A DNA stretch of 64,000 bases from Nyssa sinensis (lineage: Eukaryota > Streptophyta > Magnoliopsida > Cornales > Nyssaceae), in NCBI GenBank assembly GCA_008638375.1, contig CM018031.1, forward strand, positions 14,252,062 through 14,316,061. Direction: 5' to 3'. Numbering within the stretch: position 1 is the stretch's first letter; every line of letters begins with the position of its first letter. A program made the position numbers and the translations under genes. Shown here piece after piece: positions 38,850 through 50,523 of the stretch. Below the pieces are notes generated by a model. That model was not told where the DNA came from. It was given only the letters and a program-made list of their open reading frames with translations, and did not search any database.

Positions 38850-39410
38850 TGATACTGCAATTTCTGGCTCGTCAAGGACTTGACCGTCGCAGTGAATGAA
38901 CCTGAGAAGAAACAATATTAAGGTGCCATCGGGGAAGGTTCCGGTGGTAACCTCTCCGATGGTTAAATTAAATTATGCTCTTTGACACAAGGCGTGATAT
39001 TTTTGCTTCAAGTATGAAGCCCAATCATATTAATTCTCGTTTTTTATATATCCCTTTCACATACCTCTTTTCTGGTATTTATAGGATGGTGAAACATTAA
39101 ATTGACTGACAAGCAGTGGATGTTATTTCATCTTGACTTTCCACCTCATGGCTCCCTTTACACGTGTAGCTGTAAAAACGCCCCCAAAACCTGTATCGTC
39201 TTTTTGTAGGGTTAGGGCTCACCGCTTGTCAGTTTATAGTAGTGTCATCATGAAGGCTCACGTCATTCCTTTTTGTCATTAACTGTCCCATCGTTCCGAG
39301 GTTGGTATACCGAGGTTGATGTCGGTATACTCGTTTATCTTAGAATCTGAACAAAGCTAAATTAGACACGTGTTGGACCTTGATTAGGTAGAATGTTTTC
39401 TGGCGTATCA
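38850..39410 (-). repeat. 5' LTR (right copy) of the Tat element
   Basis: 561 bp with the same termini as the left copy. In minus-strand reading it would hold the promoter and transcription start of the element. Confidence 0.95.
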
Positions 39411-39415
39411 AATCT

Positions 39416-41715
39416 CAAAACATTTTGTATACTAAATTTGTTATAAATTTCAAGTTATAAATAACTAAGTTTATTTGCTTCTCATATCTTCATTTCATAA
39501 TGACTTCTAAAATTTATTTTTGTTTTTGACAGATCATTCTTATCGAATTACTAGGATCAATTTTTGACATCAATAATTATTATTATTATTAATCTCCAAG
39601 AATGTAACATAAGTAGTTGAAAGACATACTATAAATTTAAAGATCGTTCAAATTTTATATATTTTTTTATTTGTTAATGTACAGAATCATTTATACAACC
39701 TTAGATAAGATCAGTTTGAATAAAAGACTTAAAATATCTCACGTGAAAAAAAAATTATTATTATTATTATTGTTAATTGATATCATGATGCTGCATTATT
39801 AATAATAAATTAAATAATCTAATTTATATAATCTAATAATAATTTATTGACGAATTATTTAGAAAGAAGATAGCCGTCCCACAATGCACGCGTCCTCAAT
39901 GAATTGCTTTCCAACGTGGCTGTTATAAATCATAGTCGGTTAGGAGTACATAGAAATCAAAACTTTTTTGACATCTTTTAAATGATTTTGTAATTTTAAT
40001 AATAAAAAAAATAATAGGGTGTGCGCAATCCTCGTAGTTGAATGCTATGGATGGCAAGGGGCTGGTAATTCTCGTGTGTTCCGTGATTTGATGCAACACA
40101 GCCTGTCATCATTTATCACCTTTCGGCCTTTTTCTAGACCATATATTCCAAACAGAATCAGTGGATGGCCCACTGCTTCGGTGGGCTAGACCCGTATTGC
40201 CCCAGGCTTCATTTTTATGAAAGAAAAAAGACCTGTTGGGATGTTTTTGAAATATTTGTATGATAATTTAGATATAATTTTTTTAAAAATATTTTTTAAA
40301 ATTTTATAATTAATTTTTTAAAAATAATAAAAATGTATTTAGATATAATAATATGAATTTAAAAAGAATGAAAATGTGTTTGGATATAATTCAAAAAAAA
40401 AAAAAAAAACTTTTTTCACTTTTTTTATATATTAATATCAACGCATGTTAATCATCATGATGAAACCTCGTACAAGAAAGGCATAAAGAGTCAAAGCTTT
40501 TATGGTTAAGTCAAATAAACTCACAAATCATGTGCTACGTTAAATCTCAACCCAAAAGATTCTTATCTCTCACTCCCTCTCTATCAGGCATCCACAAATA
40601 CCACCACCAACCTCCATCACAACATAATACCAACACCAACACCCACCTCCCACCTCTTACACCACCTCATCGGCGTACACCACTAACACTTATCGGAAGT
40701 CACGACCGTGACCATCAAGCTTCACCGACAACCACCTCCTCTTTCTTTTTCTCTCTCTCCCTCCCTCTCCAAACGATAACAACAATAATGGAGCAACAAC
40801 GCCTGACACCCCCTCCGGTGATCGTGTTTGGTGGTTGTAGACGGAGCTCAATGTGGGATTGCGATGAAAAATGGGTGGGTTTGTTGTGAATGACGGGTGA
40901 TGTTGAGAAGAGATAGAGAGGTGGAGGGGGGAAGAGTTTAAAAATTTTCAGAAAGGATAAAGATGAATTTTCAGAATCAATTTTTGAAACACAACATTTG
41001 AAAATCCTAACCAAACACTAACCAAACACAGGTATGTGTTTTTGAAATATTTTTATTAATTAATCCATTTCTTGTTAACTAAATAGTCAAAAAAATCACA
41101 TGAGTTATAAGGAGAGGAGATTGAACCTCAGATCTTTTAAATTTACGACTCGTCATTTTTCAGATTTTTGAAATTTAAATAACATCGTTCAAGATTTACA
41201 TGAAATTGATTCATATAGTATGAAGGTATTTAAGAGAGAGAGACCTAGTTATATATAAATATATATGTTCCATTATTGTTGAGATGATTTCGATTTTTTT
41301 GAATGAATCCTTTCAGGATTATAAATTTTTATTTAAAAATGCTATGCAAAAAATTAACACAAAAAAATAATGAGATGATTAACACAAAAAATAGCATGGA
41401 CCATTAAAGAACTCTTTAAATTTTTTTTTTTTTTTATACATTCAGTGTATTCGTCTCTCTCCAATAATAGGAGTCTCACATGTTTAACTACTATTGAATA
41501 ACTAGCTTATGTGAAAAAAAAAAAAGAATAGTATATTGACCGTTCATTAAAATATTGAGAATTTCAATCCATAAATTTAGTATGAAGAAAAGTTCTTTAA
41601 ACAGACTCAACTATGAACTAGACGTCTTGTTCAAATTGTACAAGAAGGTTCGTAGGGTGTCTCCCATGCATCCCACCTCCCTGTCTCTCTCCCTCCCTCC
41701 CTCCCTCCCTCTATA

Positions 41716-41761
<46 letters not shown>

Positions 41762-42985
41762 GCTTGAGCCAATTTAATTACTTAATGGTAATTTTATTGA
41801 AACTTAAGAGGACAATGTGAAAACTATTGAAAATGGCTAATCAAAATTTGGTGACGATATGTTCTTCTAATATTTTAATGTTATATGTGTTATAATTTAT
41901 ATTTTTTAATAGATCATATTATATTGAAAAGAGGTCCGACCCATAGTGGTACAGACCACAAAAATGCCTCTCCCCTACCGATATACCTTATGCCACTAGT
42001 TTTCCCATCCTATCGTATACATTCTAGTATGAATGGTATAAAGTATAGATTGTAATAAACAATAACTCACGTGCCCATTCAATTTCCTTCCATCTTACTT
42101 GAAAACTCATGTCTACTAATACTATTTTCCGATGCTGACATGTTTTTCAATTAGAAAAATGTTAGAGGTCTGAATTCATATTTTTAATTGTATTTTTAAC
42201 GTGATGTGTATGTAATGTAAAATAAATTATTCTTAATTTTTAGATCAATGGAAACTTTTTAAGACTCATTTGAAAAAAAATCATACGTGGGTCGATGATG
42301 ACCCGAGTATGACTTAAAAATTGACAATATGAGAATTTTTCACACCTTTGATTTAATGGATATCTAATTTTGACTTGTTTCTTTGAAGTTTTTAGTTTTG
42401 TAATTGTATTCGGATTAGTGTTAGCATTTTTTTATTATGCAAGTTGAAGTGATTAGTAGTTTTTTAATTATAATAATAAAATGAATTAGTAATTTATTAA
42501 AATTAATAATTTTAACTTAGATTATTATCATTCAATTTATTAATAATATTATAATTTCAAAATTAGAGAATTTTATCCGATATTGGCTGATGAATATTCT
42601 AGTTACTTGACTTTTAAGAAAGTGACTTGGTCGATTATTTTTCATGTTTTTCATGATACATTACATTGAGATAAGATTAATCAATATTAAAAAAACAGTA
42701 GTGTGAGAAGATCAAGGGTTGAGAAAGTGAAAGGACACAAACACGTGAACGTCTTTCTATTGCAGGACACAAACACCATACGAAACCTATCATTCCCACG
42801 CAAACACAGAAACGAAACACTGGACAAACCAAAAAACCAACCGACAAAGGAAACAAGACAGTACGCCTTTCGACACAATACAATATTATGCTACGCCAGG
42901 CTTCATCTCAGCAAGACAAAACAGCGCGCAGGTTTATTACATTTACGATAATGACCCCCCTGTTGGAAGTCAGGATTCAGTGGAT
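39416..42985. other. Intergenic DNA, no supported gene
   Basis: AT-rich. A 0.8-kb block at about 40238-41060 starts and ends with the phrase tgtttttgaaatattt in direct orientation. It encloses a pyrimidine-rich plus-strand frame (40530-40889) with low-complexity His/Thr/Pro content that I do not accept as a gene. (A)n and (T)n runs occur at 40388-40408 and 41419-41435. The last 300 bp are probably 3' flank of the gene on the minus strand. Confidence 0.5.
41684..41757. repeat. Compound microsatellite (CT/CCCT)n-(GT)n-(AT)n
   Basis: ctctctccctccctccctccctcc is followed by tatgtgtgtgtg and then an AT run of about 30 bases. Three motifs lie in tandem. Confidence 0.95.
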
Positions 42986-42991
42986 CATCCA

Positions 42992-43467
42992 CTACAGGGC
43001 CAGAACAAGACCCGGCATAGACGGATTGTCGGAGAACTTGCTCTCCCAAATGCTCTGACAATTGACCGACGGCGCCGAGGTTACTTTGGAGTTCCCAAAA
43101 CGGGTGACCGTAACGGAAGTGTTGAAGTACTCCCTCACTTGGGTAATTATCCCATCCGCGATGGTCCACGCTTGCACCCAGGAGACCGAGCGGCTCTTGT
43201 CGTAACCCTCTACGAGGACCGTTGATCCGAAGGCGACAATGGAGAGAGGTTCGAAATCAAACGATACTTCGGGCGAGGCGGCGCCGGTGAGTATTCGCAT
43301 CAAATGTTGATGGCAAGGTGGGCCATGGAACCACCACTCGATGTCTGGTGCGAGTAAGCGCTGCACCGTATCAACGTCCCGGGAGCTCAAGGCTTCATAT
43401 AGGTCTTTGACGAGACTTGTGTTATGCTCTTCTTCCTCCAGGCTTGATTCTTGTGGGTTAGCCAGTT
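42992..43467 (-). CDS. Wound-induced protein WI12/WUN1 family (SnoaL-like fold), 5' end unresolved
   Basis: 157 codons are open. Family landmarks are YEALSSRDVDTVQRLLAPD, IEWWFHGPP, HLMRILTG, WVQAWTIADGIITQVREYFN and the C-terminal SMPGLVLAL. WI12 proteins are small NTF2/SnoaL-like proteins induced by wounding, senescence or phytohormones; a biochemical role is not established. No in-frame ATG precedes the conserved region. The frame stays open upstream through an A11 run. At 43468-43470 a good pyrimidine-rich acceptor (cttttcccttgtattccag) lies just before the codons for LANPQE, so a first exon may exist but could not be found. A TATA-like stretch (tatattatattatac, minus strand) lies about 120 bp further upstream, which leaves little room for one. 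The length matches the family if only a few residues are missing. Confidence 0.82.
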
Positions 43468-43699
43468 CTGGAATACAAGGGAAAAGTGTGAAGACAATTT
43501 GATGATTTAGAGAAAGAGAAAGATGTGAATGTGTTTTTTTTTTTGGGCAAAGAGTGATGGGTGCTGGTCTCTCATGTCACTTGTATAATATAATATATGG
43601 CAGGAAGTGGGGAGCGAAGCCCAGGATGTGAGCTTGGGACAGTGCTTCGTTAGAGAAAAGCAAATTCTGTACGCCTGGACAGATTTTATTGACATGTCA

Positions 43700-45231
43700 T
43701 GAACCTGATTTATAAAATAATATCATTTAAATCTTAATATAAAGATATGACTTTGATGTATGATCGAATATGATTAGAGAGATTTTATTGGGTTGTTCAC
43801 CGATGACCAAACCTCTGATAAATTTAATTGTCCTTCCTATAAGCATATGGTCGTCCATGCGTTTGTTGGGACCCACACAGTCAAGTCACCTTCTTTTGAC
43901 CTCACTTGGGGCATCTTCTCCTCCAGTGGACCGTTGAAAAAACATCCACTAAACAATGCCACATAAGCAAAAAATTGCATTTCTAAACATACGCATGGTG
44001 CTCTAATGGACCCGTTATAGAGGGGATCTTTGATTGTGACATCATCTCAGTCAGATTTTTCTTTCTTTTTTATTTATTTATCTATTTCTAACATCCCACC
44101 CAATAGTATTAATTTTAGTCTCTTGTAACTGGCCAAAAACTGAGAATAAGAAATTTTGTGTATATATGAGACCATCTTTAACATGAGAGATAACTTGTTC
44201 GATGGAGCAAATTTTTGACCTAGAAACTAACATCTTGTACTAACAAACAAATACACAGCTGCCACTGTGATTGTGATTGCTCTTAGTTGTTATATACATC
44301 AATCATATAAGGAAATAATTATCCCGTAATACTATATTATTGTATGAAAGTATCTTATAAATTCTTGAAATTTTTTAAATTTGTCACGAAAAAAATTTAA
44401 AAATTTTATGAGACATTTTTATACCACATTACATAGTGGTATGAATAATTTATCCATGCAAGGGAGGTTAATTGGCAATTATAAGAAGAAAAATGATAGA
44501 CATTCTTAGTTTATATCATAATTTATACGGTTATTACTATTGTAATGTGTTACTGTGCAATAATTTTAGGCACTATGATGTAATTTTCAAGAACATTATA
44601 CAATGATACATAACTTCTCTATATTAAGATACAATTGAAGGTAATCCCCAGCATTACTCTTGCAAAAAAAATTGTACACGTAAGGTTAAAGATTATTGAA
44701 TTAATAGCCTAATTATTATGGGGAAAAAAGGTGTATAATTAAATTAAAAGTCTAAAGTTAGTAAAAGTCTAACTCTACAAAAAGTCTCAAATTTTATATA
44801 TTTATAATTTAATCAAATTATAAATCTATTATTAATACAAATCTAACTCTATAAAAAAAAGGCCATATAAAAATTTCATGAAATAAAAACATAATTTTAT
44901 TAATAGAGTTTTATTGCTATCTATTTAGAAAAAAAAATAGAAAACTCTATTACTAGAGTTTCATTCAATACATACATCTCTCATGTTAGAAAATAATTAA
45001 ATTTTATATTATAAAAATAAATATAATATATATATATATAAGAAACATAGTAAAAAATCACATTAATATTAAAAAAATAACTCATTTACAATTGTCATTT
45101 TATCGCTTTAAACCTCTAATAATTAAATTTATACATAAGTCATAACATTTTCAAATGCATATTTTTTTTTTCGTGACAGAACTCTAACATTAAAATGTTA
45201 TATTATAAAATTTCTAATCCAGTTATGCATT

Positions 45232-45274
<43 letters not shown>

Positions 45275-46510
45275 TTTTGTTGACAACATGCATAATTGGA
45301 CAAAAACTTACATTACAACATGCGAAATAGAAAAACAAAAATGCAAAGAATAATATTGCTATAATATGAAACAATAAATAAAATTGAATTAAACACAATA
45401 GATGACACATAAATTATATAAAAACTTTTCGGATAGAGTCACATTAGACGGCCAACAAGAGACCACGGATTTATATCTTTACACCCAGGCTTTTTTCGAT
45501 TAGCTTTTTGGATCAGAGGGTCGGGGGAACTGTATATAAGACAAAATCAATGTTCACAGTGCCAGGCTGGATCGTTGAGCTTAGACGGGTGATAGGCGAC
45601 AACTGCACCAGATGAACAATAGGAAACTGCTGTCTCCTGGATATTCTTTTCTTTTTCCTGAGTGCTTCAGTTCATGCACCATTGTTGTGAGATGCCACTT
45701 TTTAATTGGAGAATGGCTGTCTAAAAGAAGAGTTGTTGCAAATTTCAGATGACACGTGGTGAATTGGGAATGTGATTTTTTATTTTATTTTAAATATAGT
45801 GATGGAGAGAATGAACTATTTTAAGTATGTGTATGTGTGCAACAAGGGACTCGAATTATAACCTACTATATAAAGAAATTGATTTTAACTATTTCATCTC
45901 GATGTGTTTTCACTCGAGATGTGATATTTGGCATGATGAGAAGTACCGTGTTTTACGATGATCTACAATTTGAGAAATTTTTAGATGGATCAAGTTTATT
46001 GACCAAACATGAACCTAATCAATTAAATCATGACAAGTATATATATATTGTTCATTTTTTAGAAGAAAAAAAATTACTTTTATTTGCATGACTTAAAATG
46101 ACTAATTGGATCCATTAACTCGGTTAATAAACCCAATTCACCTAAATATTTGTCAATTCATAACCTGAGCACATTCTTTTTATAAGAGAATAATACTAAG
46201 ATTAATTAAAATAATTGTGGGTTGTCTCTATTTTACTTTTGTCTCATGCATTCAAAAAAATGTGACACTTTCATTGTATTCTTAATCAAATGTTAAATGT
46301 GACAGTGAAAAAAAGGTAAAATTATTAAGACAATTTTAGATACAGTTTGATAAAAAGGTAAAATTATTAGGACAATTCAAAAATTTTATTTTAAACAAAT
46401 TCTATGAACCATGCTATTAAATTTAATAGTTATATATCTATCTGTAGCAGTATAATAAGTGGTTAATAGCATGGTTATTAAAGATTGATCGTTAACTCAA
46501 TGGTTAGACC
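43700..46510. other. Intergenic DNA, no supported gene
   Basis: AT-rich with an (AT)n run at 45238-45272. The frame at 45837-46091 (+) has no family signature. Nothing else was recognised. Confidence 0.5.
45238..45272. repeat. (AT)n microsatellite
   Basis: An uninterrupted run of about 17 AT dinucleotides in otherwise unannotated intergenic DNA. Confidence 0.95.
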
Positions 46511-46514
46511 TGTT

Positions 46515-47316
46515 TGAAATCAACATGAATTTCTCAGCAGAGGATGGAAAAATCAATATACAAATTTCGGGAACTCCCTTCTTTGATTGGGAGCTCGAGG
46601 AGGTGGCCTCATTTTTATGTCACATCAACAAATTTCGAGCAGTGGAAAATAGAGAAGACAAGAGGATCTGGATGCCGGATAAGTCTTTTTTTTCGGTTAG
46701 CTCTTTTTATAAGAGCTTGTTTGATTCTGATGACCATCTCTTTCCTTGGAAGCTCACTTGGCATTCAAAGCCCCTCCCAAAGCCTCCTTCTTTGCTTGAG
46801 AAGCTTTTTGGAAGACCATTTTAACTGCGAAAAATATGAAGAAAAGAGGTTTCCTCTTGGCTAGCCGATGTTATTTCTGTAAGATTGATGAGGAAAGAGT
46901 GGATCACGCTCTTGTTCACTGTCAAGTCCCTTGGAGCTGCTGGAACCTTATTTTTGCCGTGTTTGGTTTCTCTTGGGTCATATTAGGCTCCGTTAAAGAC
47001 CTTCTATTGGCGTGGGAAGGATGCATCCTCGCTAAAGAAATTAAGAGGATTTGGAAACTGACGCCCATTTGTCTCTTATGGTGTCTTTGGAAAGAAAAGA
47101 ACAATCGGGTCTTTGAAAATCGAGAGCTTCCTACTTCCTAGTCTTAAAGAGACTTTTTTGTGTTTATTATTTTATTGGGCCAAAGAAGCTTTTTCTGTAA
47201 ATGTTTTTTCTTTTGTTGACTTTTTAGGCATCGTTAAGGCCGATGTAATGCCTCCGGGTTTTTGCCCTTTGCCCTTCTTGGGCTTCTAATATATACTTAT
47301 CAAAAAAAAAAAAAGT
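46515..47316 (+). mobile_element. 5'-truncated L1-type LINE tail with poly(A)
   Basis: Encodes only the C-terminal end of a LINE ORF2. DWELEEVASFL and FFSVSSFYKSL lead into the zinc-binding region (zf-RVT) CYFCKIDEERVDHALVHCQV, WSCWNLIF and the Trp-rich tail LWCLWKEKNNRVFE. A one-base change near 46768 shifts the frame between the two parts. The 3' UTR has the plant-L1 phrase ttgggcttctaatatatacttatc followed by a 13-A tail at 47304-47316. The next bases agtggtttaa resemble agtggttaa near 46452, which could be a decayed target duplication. Confidence 0.88.
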
Positions 47317-47317
47317 G

Positions 47318-50300
47318 GTTTAACCAATTGTCACACGATTGAACCCATGAACCACATCACTTTCCGGGTTAATGTCTAGCTACTAACTACAACATAAGTA
47401 AATAGGGTAGGATAATCATATACCACCATTTTGGTGGTGTAGATTATATTTTGCAATGAGGATAATTGGAGCACAATATGAGCCATCTTGTCCTATGCAC
47501 AATGTATTGTTTGCTCTGTAATAAGGCTTCTTTTTGCGCGCTTGCATCCAAGGATGCACTTTTTCCCTCGTCGTGGATTTAGGCTTTTTATGTCTGGTGG
47601 CTGTCCATCGCTTTTCCACTCACATAGAGGATAAAGTAAATAAATACAGTATAAAGATCGAAAAGTTTAGTTAATATATACCTTGATACTATAAAATAAA
47701 AAAAAAAACATAGTTTAAAATTCTTTAATTTTAGTGAATCAAAATTGAGTAAATTATATCAATACGACATTAATTTGTATAGTGCATGCTCGTATCCCAA
47801 ATATGACATAATAAAACCATGACTGATCATCAAGACTTAGAAGATCAAATAGGTTGCATTCTGATTCTAGTAATGGTTCTTTTTTTCTTCATACCACTTC
47901 CCTTGCTTTCCCTGCTGCAAGCTTAAATTATTTTCTAACGCTTTTGACAAGACACAAGAGATCATTGTGAACTTACATGCATCAATTATTCTCCAATGCC
48001 AGACAATTAATCAAGTGCTTACACAACAACAACAATTACTCTCCATTGCCTTTCACTTGCCATAACTTTTCCTTGAGCTTTTCCCTATTTCGTACAACCT
48101 AAAATGTTTGGGAGCTAATAGCCCACTGACAAAAAAATAATATTCCCCATGGACATCCAGCATTTCAATATAGTTCATCATCATAAATTATCTTTCACAA
48201 TAATCTTCGACAAAATTACTTTTCAAGCACTAACAATTTTGGCAAAATTTCTATTTTCAAAGCAATAATCATTTCTGTCAATAATAAATACCCATTACCA
48301 CATATCCAATCAACAAAATCAATCCAGTCAACTACGGATCTATACAAAATGGATACAAGTTCATAACAAAATACATCCTCAAAACACATCATTTTAACGA
48401 TTTCTTCTGAATTAGCATAAAAGAAATCTCACATTACTATTTGTCAAGCTTTATGATGCAAGGTCCCCTTGACGGGACTATCCAATCAATCATTTGAGTA
48501 ATGACATTATGAAAATATAACTTTTTAACAAATAAAAATCCCAGGGTTTTCATAAAATATACTTCACAATCATATGATATCATATCACATTCCAAAATAG
48601 GTTTCCAAGCAATGTATAAATTGCTCTCCCCCATCAAGAAACGAACTTTGTGCAAAGACGACAAAACTAGGCAAACTATTTTGCAGAACAGACCAACATC
48701 AAACACATGCATGCACGTGTTATGTAAATGAATACATTGTATATAAAAATTAATACAACACTAGTCAGAAAACCCTAAAATACATAGGCCAGGCTTGACC
48801 CCAAACTACCAACACTAGAGAGAACATGGTGCCACTGCAGACACATTGGTTACTGTTTGACTACAAAGCACGCGTAGGCTCGCTCTTGATAAAGTGTAAA
48901 AATTCAGATGTTTCAAGGCCTACTCTTACAGAAAACGCATGGCATCATCAAGGGTACACCTTGTTGAGAGCTTGATATACATTGTCTATTCTACACAATG
49001 AAACCAACTCTTGATTAGTGACTGCCCCGGCAAAAATAACAAGGTTGCATCCATATGGTTAAATAACACACTACATTGGAATCCATATCCCCTGAAAACT
49101 GTACATTACTATATGTTAATTTTCAATATAAATTGATGGTTCTCTCATTCTGGATTCTGAGAGTAACAGTGCATTGATATCCTTTGGGAGAAGAGGGGGA
49201 AAAACATCATGAAAACAATTTTGTGTTCTCATTAAAACAACTACAACTACTCTCCTTGGTCAATATTAATATCTAACATCAACTTAATTACCCCCCGATA
49301 AAATTAACATCAATTTTATGATAAAAATACATGGGATCACTGCCTCCCAATCCAGTGTGTGCACAAAATCGGTTCATCTGCAAAAAAACGAGAGAACGTA
49401 GCAAGGAGAAATAACATCAATTAAAAAACCTACCCAAAAATGAAAAAATTAAAAAAGGATCAAAAAGCTTAATTTTGTTTCCATACAGTGAGCATCAAAA
49501 GCATTTTGGCACTAACAGATCCCACCAGAGAAACAGGTCCAAGAAATGGACAATGACTTGTTGCATGGGCCTAGATTAAACTTGTCAATCTATTTCTCCC
49601 TCTCTATATACTCATCTATTATTAGGTTATTTCATTATTCAGGAGTTCAAAACAACACACTACATCAGAATGCTGCCAAGATAAATAAAATGCCTAGTGA
49701 GTATTCAGCAGGACTCATCCATCAATCTTCCACAACACGGCATAGGGAAGTTATTGCCTAGCCATTAGGAAGGTAATAATTAGTCTTGATTACTAACTAA
49801 ATTGAGGGCAGATGGAAGGAGTGTTTCTAAAGGAAGTTAAAAGGCAGTCAAACTGAAAACGAAGATTCTGAGATGTTGATTAAATTTTGGAATGTTCAGA
49901 ATTCAAACCACTTGAAGATTCTGACTGACAATCTCAAAATCAAAACCAAAATCAATCCCATTCAATAGAAAACTCCAGTCTATTGACAAATTTTGAGATT
50001 TAAAACTTCAGTATTTCATTTGATTTTGACCCGGACCAAAGTTGATCTGAAAACAAATATTCAAGACCTCAAAAAAAATGGTCCTTTCAATATGAAGATT
50101 TCCAAGAGTGAAGATAATAGCAAAAGTTATATAGGTCTGGTGATTTTGAAGCAAAACAGTAAAACACCCAGGTAAAAATGCAACACAAAATAGGACTTAC
50201 CATTTCAACATGTGAAACACAGGTCAGTGCAATTTCACCATTTGACAGATCTCCTCCAAGAACTTGGGAAAACTTCCATTTTCAACCACATCAAACCAGT

Positions 50301-50523
50301 AAATGGTATCTTGAAATTGTTGGTCCCTGGAAACATTGGACTCTGACAGGAGAGTTTTCCTGCTCCAATTGTATACTCCAACTCTTTCAACTAACAACCT
50401 TCGCTTTCTTTTGTACAAAGGTAATCAGTCACAGTGAGACAAGCAAAATCAACAAGGCCTAGTACTTGAGACTGTCTCTGTTCCCCATAATCAAAACAAG
50501 TATTATGCCTTCAAATTTCAAGA
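47318..50523. other. Intergenic DNA and probable 3' flank of LTN1
   Basis: No gene was recognised. Open frames at 47416-47619, 48437-48712, 49546-49761 and 50178-50462 lack family motifs. The part just below 50524 must contain the LTN1 3' UTR, but no polyadenylation site could be fixed. Confidence 0.5.

Larger units (their letters stand above)
29200..39410 (-). mobile_element. Ty3/gypsy LTR retrotransposon, Tat lineage, inactive
   Basis: A 10,211-bp element with two 561-bp LTRs that begin TGATAC and end GTATCA, flanked by the 5-bp target duplication AATCT (29195-29199 and 39411-39415). The genes gag, PR, RT, RNase H, second RNase H and INT run on the minus strand, so the 5' LTR is the right-hand one. 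The INT-last order marks Ty3/gypsy. The extra RNase H domain and the antisense gene between INT and the 3' LTR mark the Tat lineage. By eye the LTRs differ at 17 positions (15 transitions, 2 transversions, no indels), about 3 percent, so the insertion is moderately young. Every coding domain has frameshifts or stops. No other element was recognised inside it. Confidence 0.95.

Noticed and set aside
40530..40889. Plus-strand frame of 119 codons as a gene
   Set aside because: Low-complexity His/Thr/Pro/Ser composition from a pyrimidine-rich tract, opposed by an equally long minus-strand frame. It sits inside a block bounded by similar repeated phrases.
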